Assembly: GCA_015063135.1 (NCBI GenBank)
Contig: SUTA01000002.1
Span: forward strand, 1-64,000
DNA length: 64,000 bases
Source of the DNA: Thermoplasmata archaeon
GTDB taxonomy: Archaea > Thermoplasmatota > Thermoplasmata > Methanomassiliicoccales > Methanomethylophilaceae
Direction of reading: 5' to 3'
Below the pieces are notes generated by a model that was given only the letters and a program-made list of their open reading frames with translations, was not told where the DNA came from and ran no database searches. The translations under genes were made by a program, and so were the position numbers. Shown here piece by piece: positions 46,899 to 56,476 of the stretch (position 1 is its first letter; each line of letters opens with the position of its first letter).

Positions 46899-47329
46899 AT
46901 GGCCGCCTCCGTTGATTGACGGGCATTACCCATACTCGCTATAATATACCATCGTGTTTCCTTTGTGGATTTTTGCGGGGGATGCAATCTAGGAATTCTC
47001 CAGAACATATGCGGACGCTCCGTAAGCCTTTGAAAAAGCCTCCTCTCGACCCGTGACGTGGATTACGGGGCGATCAGGACGACCCGTCTTCCTGGTCCCT
47101 GGAATCCGCCGAGCCCTCCAAAGCCGAGGAGGATCCGATTTGCACCTTACCGCTGCACCATAATCGCCGCGATCATCGCAGGCATCGCAATCGCTGTCAC
47201 CAGATGGCAGTGAAAACATAGCCCATGCCCTCGGGGCGTGGGCCAAACCCCTTCATCCCCCATTCCGATGCGATTCCATCAAACATTATCTCAAATAGCT
47301 TAAATATCGGCTTGATGTCACGGATTTGT
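46899..47329. other. gene-poor stretch
   Basis: 431 bases without a convincing gene. The left edge has the YdeI gene promoter (TATAATATA, 46940-46948, read on minus). The right edge has the promoter of the 47330 gene (TTAAATATC, about 47300). Short open frames in the middle contain in-frame CGA and lack coding character. A hydrophobic stretch around 47160-47210 has no usable start codon. It may be decayed sequence. Confidence 0.4.
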
Positions 47330-48061
47330 ATGTCTAGGAACGCCTTCCTTATGCTCGCCTTGGCGGCTGCGGTGATAGCCTCAGCCGTGGCTGTGTGCGG
47401 CGTTCCCGACGATGCATCCGCCGTAGCTGCGGACCCGGAGCCCTTCGGACCGGAACCCGGTCCCCGCGAGATGAAGGGTCCCGAGCCCCGCGATCCAGGG
47501 ATGCCCCCTGCTAGGGAGCCCCAGCGCTACGTCATCGACGCCCCCGACCGCCTCGAAGGCGGTCCTGACAGGATCATCGACGACTACGGCAGGATGTTCG
47601 AGGAGAAGCGCCACCTGGAGGACCAGGGAGCGGAGGTCTTCGTCTTCGACCCCGTCCTCGAAAGGGATGCGGGCAGCGAGCTCGCCGGAGCGATCAATGC
47701 CGTCTTCGACGGCGCTGTGGTCTCCGAGAGGCCGGCCGATTCCGAGCCTTCCCCGCTCCAGCTTCCCGAGTCGTTCGACGTATCGTTCCTGGAGGAGATG
47801 CTCGAGCAGGTCGAGGACGACACCATGCTGGCCCAGCTCCTCTCGGTCATGATCTCCCAGTACACGGCATCCGGCAGCGGGTCCGGCAGCCTCGCACCGT
47901 CCAACGGCCGCGAGGACGAGGTACCCGACGTGCCCGATGAGGTTGTCGAGGAGGACGACTCCGAAGAGCCCGTCCTATTCGTAGAGGACGTCCCGGAGCA
48001 CATCCCGTCATCGGTGGAGTACATCACAGTGCACGGATTCGACGGCGGCACCTTCTTCCGA
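47330..48061 (+). CDS. secreted acidic protein of unknown function
   Basis: 243 residues. Signal peptide-like N-terminus (MSRNAFLMLALAAAVIASAVAV, Ala-rich cleavage region near 30), then a Pro/Glu-rich segment (PEPFGPEPGPREMKGPEPRDP) and an acidic helical domain with a Gly/Ser linker. I recognise no domain. It ends HGFDGGTFF at CGA 48059-48061; base composition changes clearly after that point although the frame is open to 48214. It precedes the DUF4956-VTC-beta-helix cluster and may belong to the same surface function. Confidence 0.6.
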
Positions 48062-48197
48062 GCGCCGATAGGGCCCTTGGGTTCGCTTGTTACCACGGCA
48101 CCGTATCGGCACCACAGCTCATCAGCAACAGCGCTAACCGTCTTTTTCCACCAGAAAAGAAACCGGATCCGAAGAGGACCGGGGAGAAGAAGATACG

Positions 48198-48881
48198 ATG
48201 AGCATATTCGATAGCATATTCGAAGCAGCGGACTCGGTGGGACCCGAAGGGTTCCTGCTGAGCGTTGTCACGGCCCTGGCATCGGGGATGATCCTGTCCG
48301 GGCTGTACATATTCCGCAACCGGCACACGGACAGCTATGCCGTGGCCGTGGCGGTCCTACCGCCGATAGTGGCAGCAGTGATAATGGCGGTCTCAGGGGA
48401 CATAGGCGCGGGAATCGCGGTCGCGGGGGCGTTCAGCCTGGTCAGGTTCCGCTCCGCGCCCGGATCCGCCAAGGAGATGGCGGTGCTGTTCCTAGCGATG
48501 GCCTCCGGCCTCCTGTGCGGCATGGGCCTGGTGACCTACGCCCTCCTGTTCTCGGTCTTGGTGGGCCTGATAATCTTCGCCCTCACCTCCGTCAACTACG
48601 GGGGCACCAAGAAGAACGAGGCCGACAGAATCGTGAGGATCACCATCCCCGAGGACCTGGACTACAACTCCGAGATCGAGTCCGTCCTGGACGAGTACAC
48701 CTCCAGGTACGAGCTCACCTCGGTGAGGTCCGTGAACATGGGCAGCATGTTCAAGCTGACGTACAAGGCGACCCTCAGCGACGTCTCCAGGCAGAAGGAG
48801 ATGATCGACAAGGTGAGGGTCAGGAACGGGAACCTGGAAGTCGCCGTCCTCCGCGAGGAGGCGGAGGCCCACGGGCTGTGA
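48198..48881 (+). CDS. DUF4956 membrane protein
   Basis: 227 residues. Four hydrophobic segments in the first 135 residues with the family motif AGAFSLVRFRSAPGSAKEMA (about 73-92), then a soluble ferredoxin-like C-terminal domain. DUF4956 genes typically sit beside VTC-domain polyphosphate polymerase genes, as here (4-base gap). TGA stop. Confidence 0.85.
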   Translation: MSIFDSIFEAADSVGPEGFLLSVVTALASGMILSGLYIFRNRHTDSYAVAVAVLPPIVAAVIMAVSGDIGAGIAVAGAFSLVRFRSAPGSAKEMAVLFLAMASGLLCGMGLVTYALLFSVLVGLIIFALTSVNYGGTKKNEADRIVRITIPEDLDYNSEIESVLDEYTSRYELTSVRSVNMGSMFKLTYKATLSDVSRQKEMIDKVRVRNGNLEVAVLREEAEAHGL

Positions 48882-48885
48882 TACC

Positions 48886-49635
48886 ATGGAGTACAAATCT
48901 GTGTTCAAGAGGTACGAGCTGAAGTACCTGATGGACGAGGACCAGGCGGCGGCCGTGAGGGAATCCCTGATGGAGCACATGGCCCCCGACCGCTACGACC
49001 ACAGCGTCATCAGGAACGTCTACCTGGACACGCCGGACTTCCTCCTGGCGAGGCGCTCCATAGAGCGCCCGCTCTACAAGGAGAAGCTGAGGTTCCGCGC
49101 GTACAGCAGGCCCTCCGAGGATGACGACGTGTTCGTCGAGCTGAAGAAGAAGAGCAACTCGGTCGTCTACAAGAGGCGCCTCACGATGCCGTTGGGCGAG
49201 GCGGAGGCATGGTTCTCCGGCCTCGGGGAGGCCCCGTCCGGCCAGATAGCCGAGGAGATCGACTTCATGAGGGTCCGCTACCCCGGGATAGCCCCGGCAA
49301 TGTTCCTGTCCTACAGCAGGGACGCCTACTGCGCCAGGGGAAGCGGCGATCTGAGGATTACAGTCGACAGCGACATCCGCGCCCGCACCGAGGACCTGGA
49401 CCTCTCGTCCGAGGTGTACGGCCGCGAGGTCCTGCCGGCGGGCTACACGCTCCTGGAGATCAAGACCATGTACGGATACCCGTTCTGGCTCCTGGAGCTG
49501 CTGAACTCCCAGCACCTGTACAAGTCCAGCTTCACGAAGTACGGCAATGCGTACAAGGAGATCGTCCTGGGGAAGGTCCCGGAAGAGTTCCTTCCCATCC
49601 GCACCAGATCGGCCGTGCCGATGGAGGTGGAGCGA
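48886..49635 (+). CDS. VTC-domain protein (polyphosphate polymerase-like)
   Basis: A 249-residue tunnel-fold triphosphate enzyme related to the Vtc4 catalytic domain. Features: FKRYELKYLMDEDQA at the start, RNVYLDTPDF, KEKLRFRAYS, VFVELKKKSN (tunnel Lys/Arg/Glu) and TLLEIKT with catalytic Glu near 198. Vtc4 makes polyphosphate from ATP; the activity here is inferred. It ends PMEVE at CGA 49633-49635, whose A is the first base of the next ATG (CGATG). A TGA lies seven codons farther on. Confidence 0.82.
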
Positions 49636-51512
49636 TGTCCTCCTCCACCACGGCACTGATAGCGATACTGCTCGCGGCCGCCATCGGCGGAGGCGCCATC
49701 GCATGCGTGGCGACCGGCATGTTCGACACCCAGACCGCCGACGACTCCGAGACGGTCGTCCCGGACGTCCCCCAGCAGGAGGACCAGGAAGAGGAGGCCC
49801 CCTCCTCGGACCCCGAGGAGGACACCGATCCCGTGACCGAGCCCGAAGAACAATCCGAAAGCGTATCCGGGCTGACCATCACATGCGTGTCCGGGACGGA
49901 TGGATGCTACACCATCACCCAGAGCTCCTCCACCGGGGAGTACACCCTGACCTTCGCGAACGTATCCGAGGACACCGAGTACAAGCTATCCGGCACCCTC
50001 AGCGGATGCATCGTCATCAATGCCGGTGACGACTACGACTTCAAGCTGAGCCTGAGCGGCGTCAGCATAACCAGCTCCTACAGCGCGCCGATAGTGTGCA
50101 CCTCTGCGAACAACCTGACCATCTCGGCGGCCAAGGGCACGGTGAACACCGTGACCGACAACCGCTCCGAGCAGACCGACTCCGATGCCATCAACGCCTC
50201 CATCTACTGCACCTGCGACCTGAAGGTCCAGGGCAACGGGGCCCTCACGGTGGTGTCGAAGAACAACAACGGGATACAGTCCAAGGACGACCTCAAAGTC
50301 AAGAACCTCACGCTGAGCGTCACCTGCGTCGACAACGCGCTCAAGGGCAACGACAGCGTCACCATCGAATCCGGGAACATCAGCCTGACAGCCACCTCCG
50401 GCGACGGCATAGTCACCACCAGCACCGACGTAAGCTCCAAGGGGATCCAGAGGGGCACGGTGACCATCAACTCCGACGAGGGCGACACCGTGCTCGTCAT
50501 CAACTCCTACTGCGACGGGATCGACGCCGCCTACGACGTCCTGATCGACGACACCGAGGGGAACAGCGTGACCGTCACCATAACCACCTATGCCGGAGCC
50601 ACCGCATCCGAGGTAGGCACCATCACTGATGCAGGATTCGGCCCAGGCAGTGCGCCGGGCAGCGGATGGGGCGGTAACCGTGGAGGCCCCAGCTTCAACC
50701 AGCCCGGGCCCGACAGCAACCCCAGCCCCAGCGTCTCGTTCTCCTGCAAGGGAATCAAGGCGGACAACTCCGTGACCATCGCCGGGGGCACCGTCACCGT
50801 GGCCTCCTACGACGACGCCGTCCACGCCAACGGCGATGTGCAGCTGGAGTCTGGATCCTACGGGTCGGGAAACGTGACCATCTCCGGAGGCACTGTGACC
50901 CTCTCCTCCTCGGACGATGCGATTCACGGCGACGGGGCCGTCAACATCAGCGGCGGCAACATGTCCATCTCGAAGTCATACGAGGGCATCGAGGGTTCGT
51001 CCGTTACCGTGAGCGACGGCAGCGTCTACATCAGGTCATCCGACGACGGCATCAACTCCAGCGGGACCATCACCCTCTCGGGAGGGTACGTGATGGTGTA
51101 CGCCGGCGGCGACGGGATCGACTCCAACTGCTCCACGAGGTACAAGGCCATCGTGTTCAGCGGAGCCGTCGTGGGAATCGTCAGCACGTCCGGAGGCAAC
51201 TCCGCCATCGACACCGACAGCGGGTACACCTTCAGTGGCGGAGAGGTGCTGGTCATCTGCCCCCAGGGCATGACCAACGAATGCCTCAACTGCAGCGGCG
51301 GCGTCAACAGCGTAGGGACCTACTCCACGGTCTCCGCCTCGTCCGGCTCCTACCTGACGGTGAAGTCCTCTTCGAAGTCGCTGATGGCCATCGAGATGCC
51401 CGTCTCTCTGAACAACGCGTTCGTCCTCTACCTCGGATCGAACTCCGCGTCGTTCTCGACCGCATCCTCCTCCAGCGGGCTCTCCGAGGTCGCCGAGAGG
51501 CTGTACGCCCGA
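49635..51512 (+). CDS. secreted carbohydrate-binding beta-helix protein (Cthe_2159-like)
   Basis: 625 residues. N-terminal membrane or signal helix (about 6-28), an acidic Asp/Glu/Gln/Pro stalk (to about 75), then Ser/Thr/Gly-rich repeats of right-handed beta-helix type (NGIQSKDDLKVKNLTLSV, DAIHGDGAVNISGGNMSISKSYEGIEGSS, DGINSSGTITLSGGYV). This is the polysaccharide-binding repeat pattern of DUF-type carbohydrate-binding proteins. It ends RLYA at CGA 51510-51512. A perfect hairpin with a T-rich tail follows 16 bases later, inside a frame that stays open to 51800. Confidence 0.78.
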
Positions 51513-51528
51513 ACGACCCGACCAAAAC

Positions 51529-51556
51529 AGGGGCCATCCGGCCCCTTTCAACTTTC
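51529..51556 (+). terminator. hairpin terminator after the beta-helix gene
   Basis: Stem AGGGGCC-ATCC-GGCCCCT (51529-51546) then TTCAACTTTC. It starts 16 bases past the CGA end, which is normal spacing for a gene that stops at CGA. Confidence 0.65.
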
Positions 51557-51645
51557 TTTCAGCGATCGGATGCTAACATCGCTAACATGCCACCATCCAA
51601 ATACGCGCCACCCCTTACTTCATCCGTCACCTTGGAGGAGAGAGA

Positions 51646-52020
51646 ATGGGTGTTGGATATCTGGTGTCATGCAGGAAGTGCGGGATGAGCAAGGAGCTCA
51701 TGCTCGGGATGGGGGCCATCGATCCAAACCATTTCCGGCCAGACATCCTCGATGGGAAGTTCGGAGAGGATGCGAAAGCGTACCTAGAGCAGAACCCTGA
51801 TGCGTTCTTCCTGGTCTATCACGTGCCCTATGGCTGCAGCTGCGGGTACGTCACCGAATTCGGAGAGGTGGAGTTCCCCGACAGGGACATCTTGATCCGG
51901 AAGAAGCCACGCAAGTGCAGCAACTGCGGGAAGAGGATGAAAAGGAACAACTGGGGCTCCGGGAAGTGCTGGATGTGCGGCGGCGACCTGGCCACCATGG
52001 AGAACATGATGTGGGATTGA
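51646..52020 (+). CDS. zinc-ribbon protein, unknown function
   Basis: 124 residues. Cysteine pairs at CRKCG (near 10), CSCG (near 65), CSNCG (near 90) and CWMCGG (near 108), enough for two zinc sites. No other domain recognised. It ends in TGA two bases before the next ATG, so the two are co-transcribed. Confidence 0.6.
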   Translation: MGVGYLVSCRKCGMSKELMLGMGAIDPNHFRPDILDGKFGEDAKAYLEQNPDAFFLVYHVPYGCSCGYVTEFGEVEFPDRDILIRKKPRKCSNCGKRMKRNNWGSGKCWMCGGDLATMENMMWD

Positions 52021-52021
52021 C

Positions 52022-52393
52022 ATGTCCTTCGTCGATATAGAGTTCGGGCCGATGAACAAGGCATTCATCGCGGCCTACAGGAAGGGCGAAGTCCAGAACG
52101 GCACCGCATTCGGCAGGTGGAAAGGGGAGGACGAGGTATTCGAGAAGAGGATGCTCCTGTACCGCAAGTATATGAGCGGCTGGAGCGAGGTGATGTACAA
52201 CTGCGACCATCCCAAGGATTGGGAGCACTACTGGCTGCACGGTCAGTTCGAGATCTTCCTCGCATCCAGGGGCGAGTTCGCCCTCATGATCGAGAGGGCT
52301 GGCTACAAATTCAGCGGGAGAAACGGCCTGACCGCGGACACATTGGAACTCCCACCAGGTGAATTGTACGGCCTGACATACTGGCATCTGCGA
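52022..52393 (+). CDS. hypothetical protein
   Basis: A 123-residue, mixed alpha/beta protein rich in aromatic residues (for example MLLYRKYMSGWSEVMYNCDHPKDW). I do not recognise it. It ends GLTYWHL at CGA 52391-52393; the frame runs on to 52882 as an antisense shadow of the acyltransferase. It is co-transcribed with the zinc-ribbon gene just upstream. Confidence 0.55.
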
Positions 52394-52498
52394 CCAACGG
52401 AGATCCTGATGCCCAATGGAGGCGGGGACTCGGATTCAGTATTTGAAACTGCGAACAAAACATCGGGTAGCGGTCAAAGCTTTGAATCGATGTCTGAC

Positions 52499-53629
52499 TC
52501 GGCTCTCCGCTTCTTTTTTGCGTACCCTGCCAATCACTTTGGGTCCGTACCTGCAGATGACTATGCACAGTATGAGCGTTGCGAATGCCACTATCGCCCT
52601 CTGCACCATGGTCATGTCCGTGGGGAACCAGCTCGTCGTAGGTATGACGAAGAACGGAGCGATGAGGATGGTCGCGATGAATCCGTGCAGGAGCAGGATC
52701 CCCATGCTGTGCTGGCTTGCGATCACTATCGGCTTGGACAGCATAGGAATCTTCGAGAAAAGCAAGGCCAGATAGAGGTAAACGACGAACATGCAGACCG
52801 CTTCTACAACATACGGGAACAGGGACCATACGCCGTACTCTCCGAACTCCAGATAATCGAACTTGACTCCCGGGGGGAATAGGAAGCTCAGGCCTACGCC
52901 CACGGCCAGGCATACAATCAGGGGGAGCCAGTATCTTCCCGACCTCCATTCGAAGGATTCGATCCTATCCAAAAGGTCGACCTTGGCCAGAGTAGCCCCT
53001 ATCAGCATGAAACATGCTGCTATGGGCGCCAGGTGGATCTGGAACGGCATCTTGACGTCCCAGAATATCATGATCAGCGCGGTCACACCCAGCAGCGCGG
53101 CGATGGCGACGGCTATCTTCCTGTAGTCCTCCATCACATAATTCGCAATAGTGTAGAAAATCAGGAACCCGCCCATCATGGTCCAGAGATAGTAGTAGCC
53201 GACAGATGTGCAGCATGCGGCATGGGTGGGATCCAGACCCGCTTTCACGAAGAGATCGTTCAGATTCATGGACTCTATGAACGCGTCGAAGATGTTCGAG
53301 ATGTCGGAGGACTGTCCCATCAGCGCCAGCCAGCAGTATGTTATTACGGGCAATGCGACAGAACAGATGACGAGCGCCACCAATAGCTGGAGGGCACGCT
53401 TCTTGATGTTATCCATTATGGTCCTGCCAGGCCTGTAGAAGTATCCAGACAGCAGGAAGAACACCATCAGGCCGAGGTACAGGATCTGCATAACGAGCGG
53501 TTTTGTCCTTCCCTCTTCGCTTCCGGTGTTGGCCAGCAGCACGATGTGCACCAAGACGACGAGGACTATGACGATGCCTTTCAAAGCATCGGGCGAAGCG
53601 TAACGCACATTGGCTGCTGGACCGTCCAT
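52499..53629 (-). CDS. acyltransferase family 3 membrane protein
   Basis: 376 residues with about ten membrane helices. The N-terminal DALKGIVIVLVVLVHIVLLA carries the conserved His of O-acyltransferases that modify surface glycans or lipids; FFLLSGYFYRPG and SQHSMGILLLHGF are further family signatures. I chose the ATG 53629. A longer frame start includes CGA a few codons upstream and is excluded under the inferred code; a CTCCTCC-type box also lies just before this ATG. It ends KKEAES at CGA (52501-52499); the frame is open to 52436. Confidence 0.8.
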
Positions 53630-53873
53630 GGGAGGAGAATCCCGTCGTCTGTTATTAAGGATGGCATCAACTCTGCAGATACCCAAGTGCGATATGGTTC
53701 AAAACCGGAGGATTCCGGTAGAGATGGCGATTTCTCGGGAATTGCCTGGATAGATAACCTACCTAATTTTATGTACAGAAGTCGCGTATATCGGTTAGGC
53801 GCCGTGATTCAGATGGATTCGGGAAGACTGTCCAACAAAAAGCGCTTGTTTTCAACTGTTGCATTAGCCCTGC

Positions 53874-54218
53874 TCATGCCTTCTCGTCCCCTCCTGAGAC
53901 GAGGTTCATGCCGACGACTCCGGCTACGATCATCCCCAGGCACAGGAGTCCCTCGTTACCGATGGCTTCACCGAACACGGCCAAGCCGACGATGATTGAG
54001 CCCAGCGCCCCCACCCCCACCCAGACGGCATAGCTGGCGCCCACGGGAAGACCCGTCTTCAAGCCCATGTTCAGCAACCATGTGCTGATGAACAGGAGCG
54101 ACAGCGTCAGAACGTCGAACACAGGGTCCGTGAAGCCGTCCGACATCCTCATCGTCGCCGACCACCCGGTCTCGAAGACCCCTCCCAGCAGTACGGGGGT
54201 CCAGCCATTCATCCTCAT
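53874..54218 (-). CDS. small multidrug resistance (SMR) transporter subunit
   Basis: 114 residues with four membrane helices. The catalytic Glu is in GGVFETGWSATM (about residue 16), and helix 3 has the GASYAVWVGVGALGSIIVG signature (about 60-78). SMR proteins export cations or guanidinium as dimers. It is paired by an ATGA overlap with the second SMR gene, suggesting an asymmetric two-protein transporter. TGA stop. Confidence 0.88.
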   Translation of the reverse strand: MRMNGWTPVLLGGVFETGWSATMRMSDGFTDPVFDVLTLSLLFISTWLLNMGLKTGLPVGASYAVWVGVGALGSIIVGLAVFGEAIGNEGLLCLGMIVAGVVGMNLVSGGDEKA

Positions 54219-54523
54219 GCGGATGCCCCCGAGAACAGCTCGATGCCGATGACGCCCGCCACTATCAGCGATGCGAAGCCGATCTTCCTGAGATCCATGT
54301 CGTCATGGTACATCAGATACCCGACAGCGAGCGTGGCCACCGCCCCCACCCCTGTCCAAATGGAGTAGGCTATGCCCATCCCCATGTCCTTCATCCCGAA
54401 GGAGAGGAACAGGGGGCTCAGTATCATGAACGTCCCCGCGAACAGAATGTTGGGAAGTGTCCTCCTCTCGTTCAGCCTCTTCAGGCCGATCACCCATACC
54501 GGCTCCAGGAACCCTCCCGCCAA
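54215..54523 (-). CDS. second SMR transporter subunit
   Basis: About 102 residues with four helices: AGGFLEPVWVIGLKRLNE (catalytic Glu at about 7) and GIAYSIWTGVGAVATLAVGYL. The usual SMR N-terminus begins about seven residues earlier, but no in-frame ATG is present. A TTG at 54523 is the best visible start; a sequence error or unusual start is possible. The stop overlaps the first SMR gene. A TATA-like CGTATAGTAC on minus (near 54610) precedes it. Confidence 0.78.
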   Translation of the reverse strand: MAGGFLEPVWVIGLKRLNERRTLPNILFAGTFMILSPLFLSFGMKDMGMGIAYSIWTGVGAVATLAVGYLMYHDDMDLRKIGFASLIVAGVIGIELFSGASA

Positions 54524-54622
54524 TACCCATATTAATGCCGTGTCCGTCTTATCATCCCCGGTTCCGACCCATCCGGAACGGGTCCGATCATTACGGGTGG
54601 CTGTACTATACGTTTACTCCCT

Positions 54623-54634
54623 GGTGTATACACC
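54623..54634. promoter_or_regulatory. palindromic operator between SMR genes and regulator
   Basis: Perfect 12-bp palindrome GGTGTATACACC between the divergent SMR operon and the winged-helix gene. Its core overlaps a TATA-like sequence. It is the natural binding site for the adjacent regulator. Confidence 0.5.
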
Positions 54635-54688
54635 TTACAGCACCGTTTCCACTATCTGGTTTTTCTATCCGGTAGACGATTCCAACGC

Positions 54689-54958
54689 ATGGGCTATGAG
54701 CTGCTGATGTTCGAGAAGAAGCACATGCTCAGCATACTGCTGTTCGTCCATGACAGAGGCGGATGCACGCGCATGGAGCTGTACAACGGGGTCGCCAACA
54801 ATGACGGGATGCCCGGCAAGTTGGCCGTCCTGGAGGAGCACGGCCTCATCAAGCAGAGCCTGGTCCCGATATCCCATGCGATGCAGATAGACCTGACCAG
54901 AAAAGGCGACCAGGTGGTGGAGCATCTGAAGGCCATAGAGGGTCTCATCTCCGTTTGA
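54689..54958 (+). CDS. winged-helix transcriptional regulator
   Basis: An 89-residue single winged-helix domain of the ArsR/MarR-like archaeal type: HMLSILLFVHDRGGCTRMELYNGV then KLAVLEEHGLIKQ (recognition helix and wing) and a C-terminal dimer helix. An ATG at 54707 is an alternative start. Transcribed away from the SMR pair across a palindrome, so it probably controls that pair and itself. TGA stop. Confidence 0.7.
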   Translation: MGYELLMFEKKHMLSILLFVHDRGGCTRMELYNGVANNDGMPGKLAVLEEHGLIKQSLVPISHAMQIDLTRKGDQVVEHLKAIEGLISV

Positions 54959-55036
54959 TGCTGAACTTTTCATTAATGCATCATCAGATACCTTCAAAAA
55001 AAACTGGCAGTATCTCTGAAACAGTGCGTGTTGCAC

Positions 55037-55720
55037 ATGTATTACAAGCACATCGAAAGTGGAACATTCATAAGCCGCCCCAACAGGTTCATCGCCAAGG
55101 TTGAGGTCGGAGGCCGCACGGAAACGGTCCATGTGAAGAACACCGGCCGCTGCAATGAGATTCTCGTTCCCGGGGCCAAAGTGATCCTGGCCGGTCCTTT
55201 CGAAGACAGGAAGACCGCTTACGACCTCATCGCGGCGTACAAGGGCAATCTGCTGATTAACATCGACTCCCAGGCCCCGAACAAGGCTTTCGGCGAGTAC
55301 ATCCTGAAATCCGGCTTCTTCGGGGAGCATCCCACAGTGCACCCGGAGCATACCCACGGGGATTCCAGGTTCGATTTCTACATAGAATCCGGGGAGAGGA
55401 GGATCTTCGTCGAGGTCAAGGGCGTGACCTTGGAATGCGACGGCCGCTGCAGATTCCCCGATGCCCCCACGGAAAGGGGCAGGAAACACATCAGGGGGCT
55501 AATGGAATGCGTGAGGGAGGGCTACGAGGCCTACGCGGCGTTCGTCGTCCAGATGCCGCACATGAGATCCTTCGCCCCGAATTACGCCACCGACCCCGAG
55601 TTCGGGGAGGCGCTGGAGGAGGCGGAGAAGGCCGGGGTCGGCATCCTGGTGCTGGGGTGCGATGTCGGCGTGGACTCCATGAGGATATCCTACGCCATCC
55701 CCCATGACTTCCAGCGCCGA
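55037..55720 (+). CDS. sfsA: SfsA family DNA/sugar-fermentation stimulation protein
   Basis: 227 residues. An N-terminal OB-like region (FISRPNRFIAKVEVGG...VHVKNTGRCNEILVPGAKV) and a C-terminal PD-(D/E)XK-like nuclease domain (DSRFDFYIE then RIFVEVKGVTLE). SfsA binds DNA; its cellular role is unsettled. I chose the ATG 55037. It ends AIPHDFQR at CGA 55718-55720, the normal family end; the frame is otherwise open to 56038. It converges with the ABC permease on CGATCG. Confidence 0.9.
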
Positions 55721-56476
55721 TCGGAACTTCCTCGTCTTCAGCAGGTAGTAGTTTATCAGGAAGAACGCCACCATGAAGCACACCATCACCAGAGCCGAGA
55801 CCCACTCGAAGTCGAGGTAATCCGGCAGGGCGGCCGACCTTATGGCCAGGCTGGAATGTGTGAGCGGGAGGCAGTACAATATGCCCTGGAAGACGGGGTC
55901 CAGGGAGGACACCGAGAAGAACGTGCCGCACAGGAAGGTCATCGGCAGGATGACCAGGCTGTTGAAGGTGGCCATGCTCTGATGGGATTTCGCCAGCATC
56001 GCGGCCATCAGCCCCAGCATGGAGAACGTCACGCATGACATTATCACCATGACGATGAGCAGCGGGTTCAGGGACAGCTCGGGGGCCAGGAAGAGCCCCA
56101 GGGCATACATTATGAAGCAGCTGATCAGTCCGCGGATCAATCCGAGGGTGCTCTTCCCCAGGATTATGGCGGTCAGGCTCAGCGGGCACAGCATCATCTC
56201 GTCGAAGCTCTTGTAGTACAGCCTCTGGACGTTCAGCCTGGTGGATGTAGATGCGAACGACGAGGACAGCGAAGACAGGGCGACGATACCAGGGATGACG
56301 AAGGCCACGTAGGACACGCCGATGTCGGTGGACCCGCTCCTGAGCCCGTAGCCGAAAGCTATAAGGTACAGGAGGGGCGTCATGACGCTCATCACCAGGA
56401 TGTTCAAGAAGTTGTGCTTCAGGAACATAATGTCGCCCCAGGCGACGTAATATGTCTGCAGCAGAACGTTGCTCAT
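55721..56476 (-). CDS. ABC-2 type exporter permease
   Basis: 251 residues with six membrane helices: MTPLLYLIAFGYGL, VSYVAFVIPGIVALSSLSSSF, the CPLSLTAIILGKSTLGLIRG loop, and a PMTFLCGTFFSVSSLDPVFQ segment typical of DrrB/ABC-2 proteins. It works with the ATPase upstream to export a drug, lipid or polysaccharide. It ends YLLKTRKF at CGA (55723-55721); the frame is open to 55499 as a shadow of sfsA. Its ATG overlaps the ATPase stop. Confidence 0.87.

Noticed and set aside
46989-47246. Minus-strand 85-codon frame upstream of the 47330 gene
   Set aside because: It contains an in-frame CGA, has no family resemblance and has no promoter or ribosome site. Composition is not gene-like.
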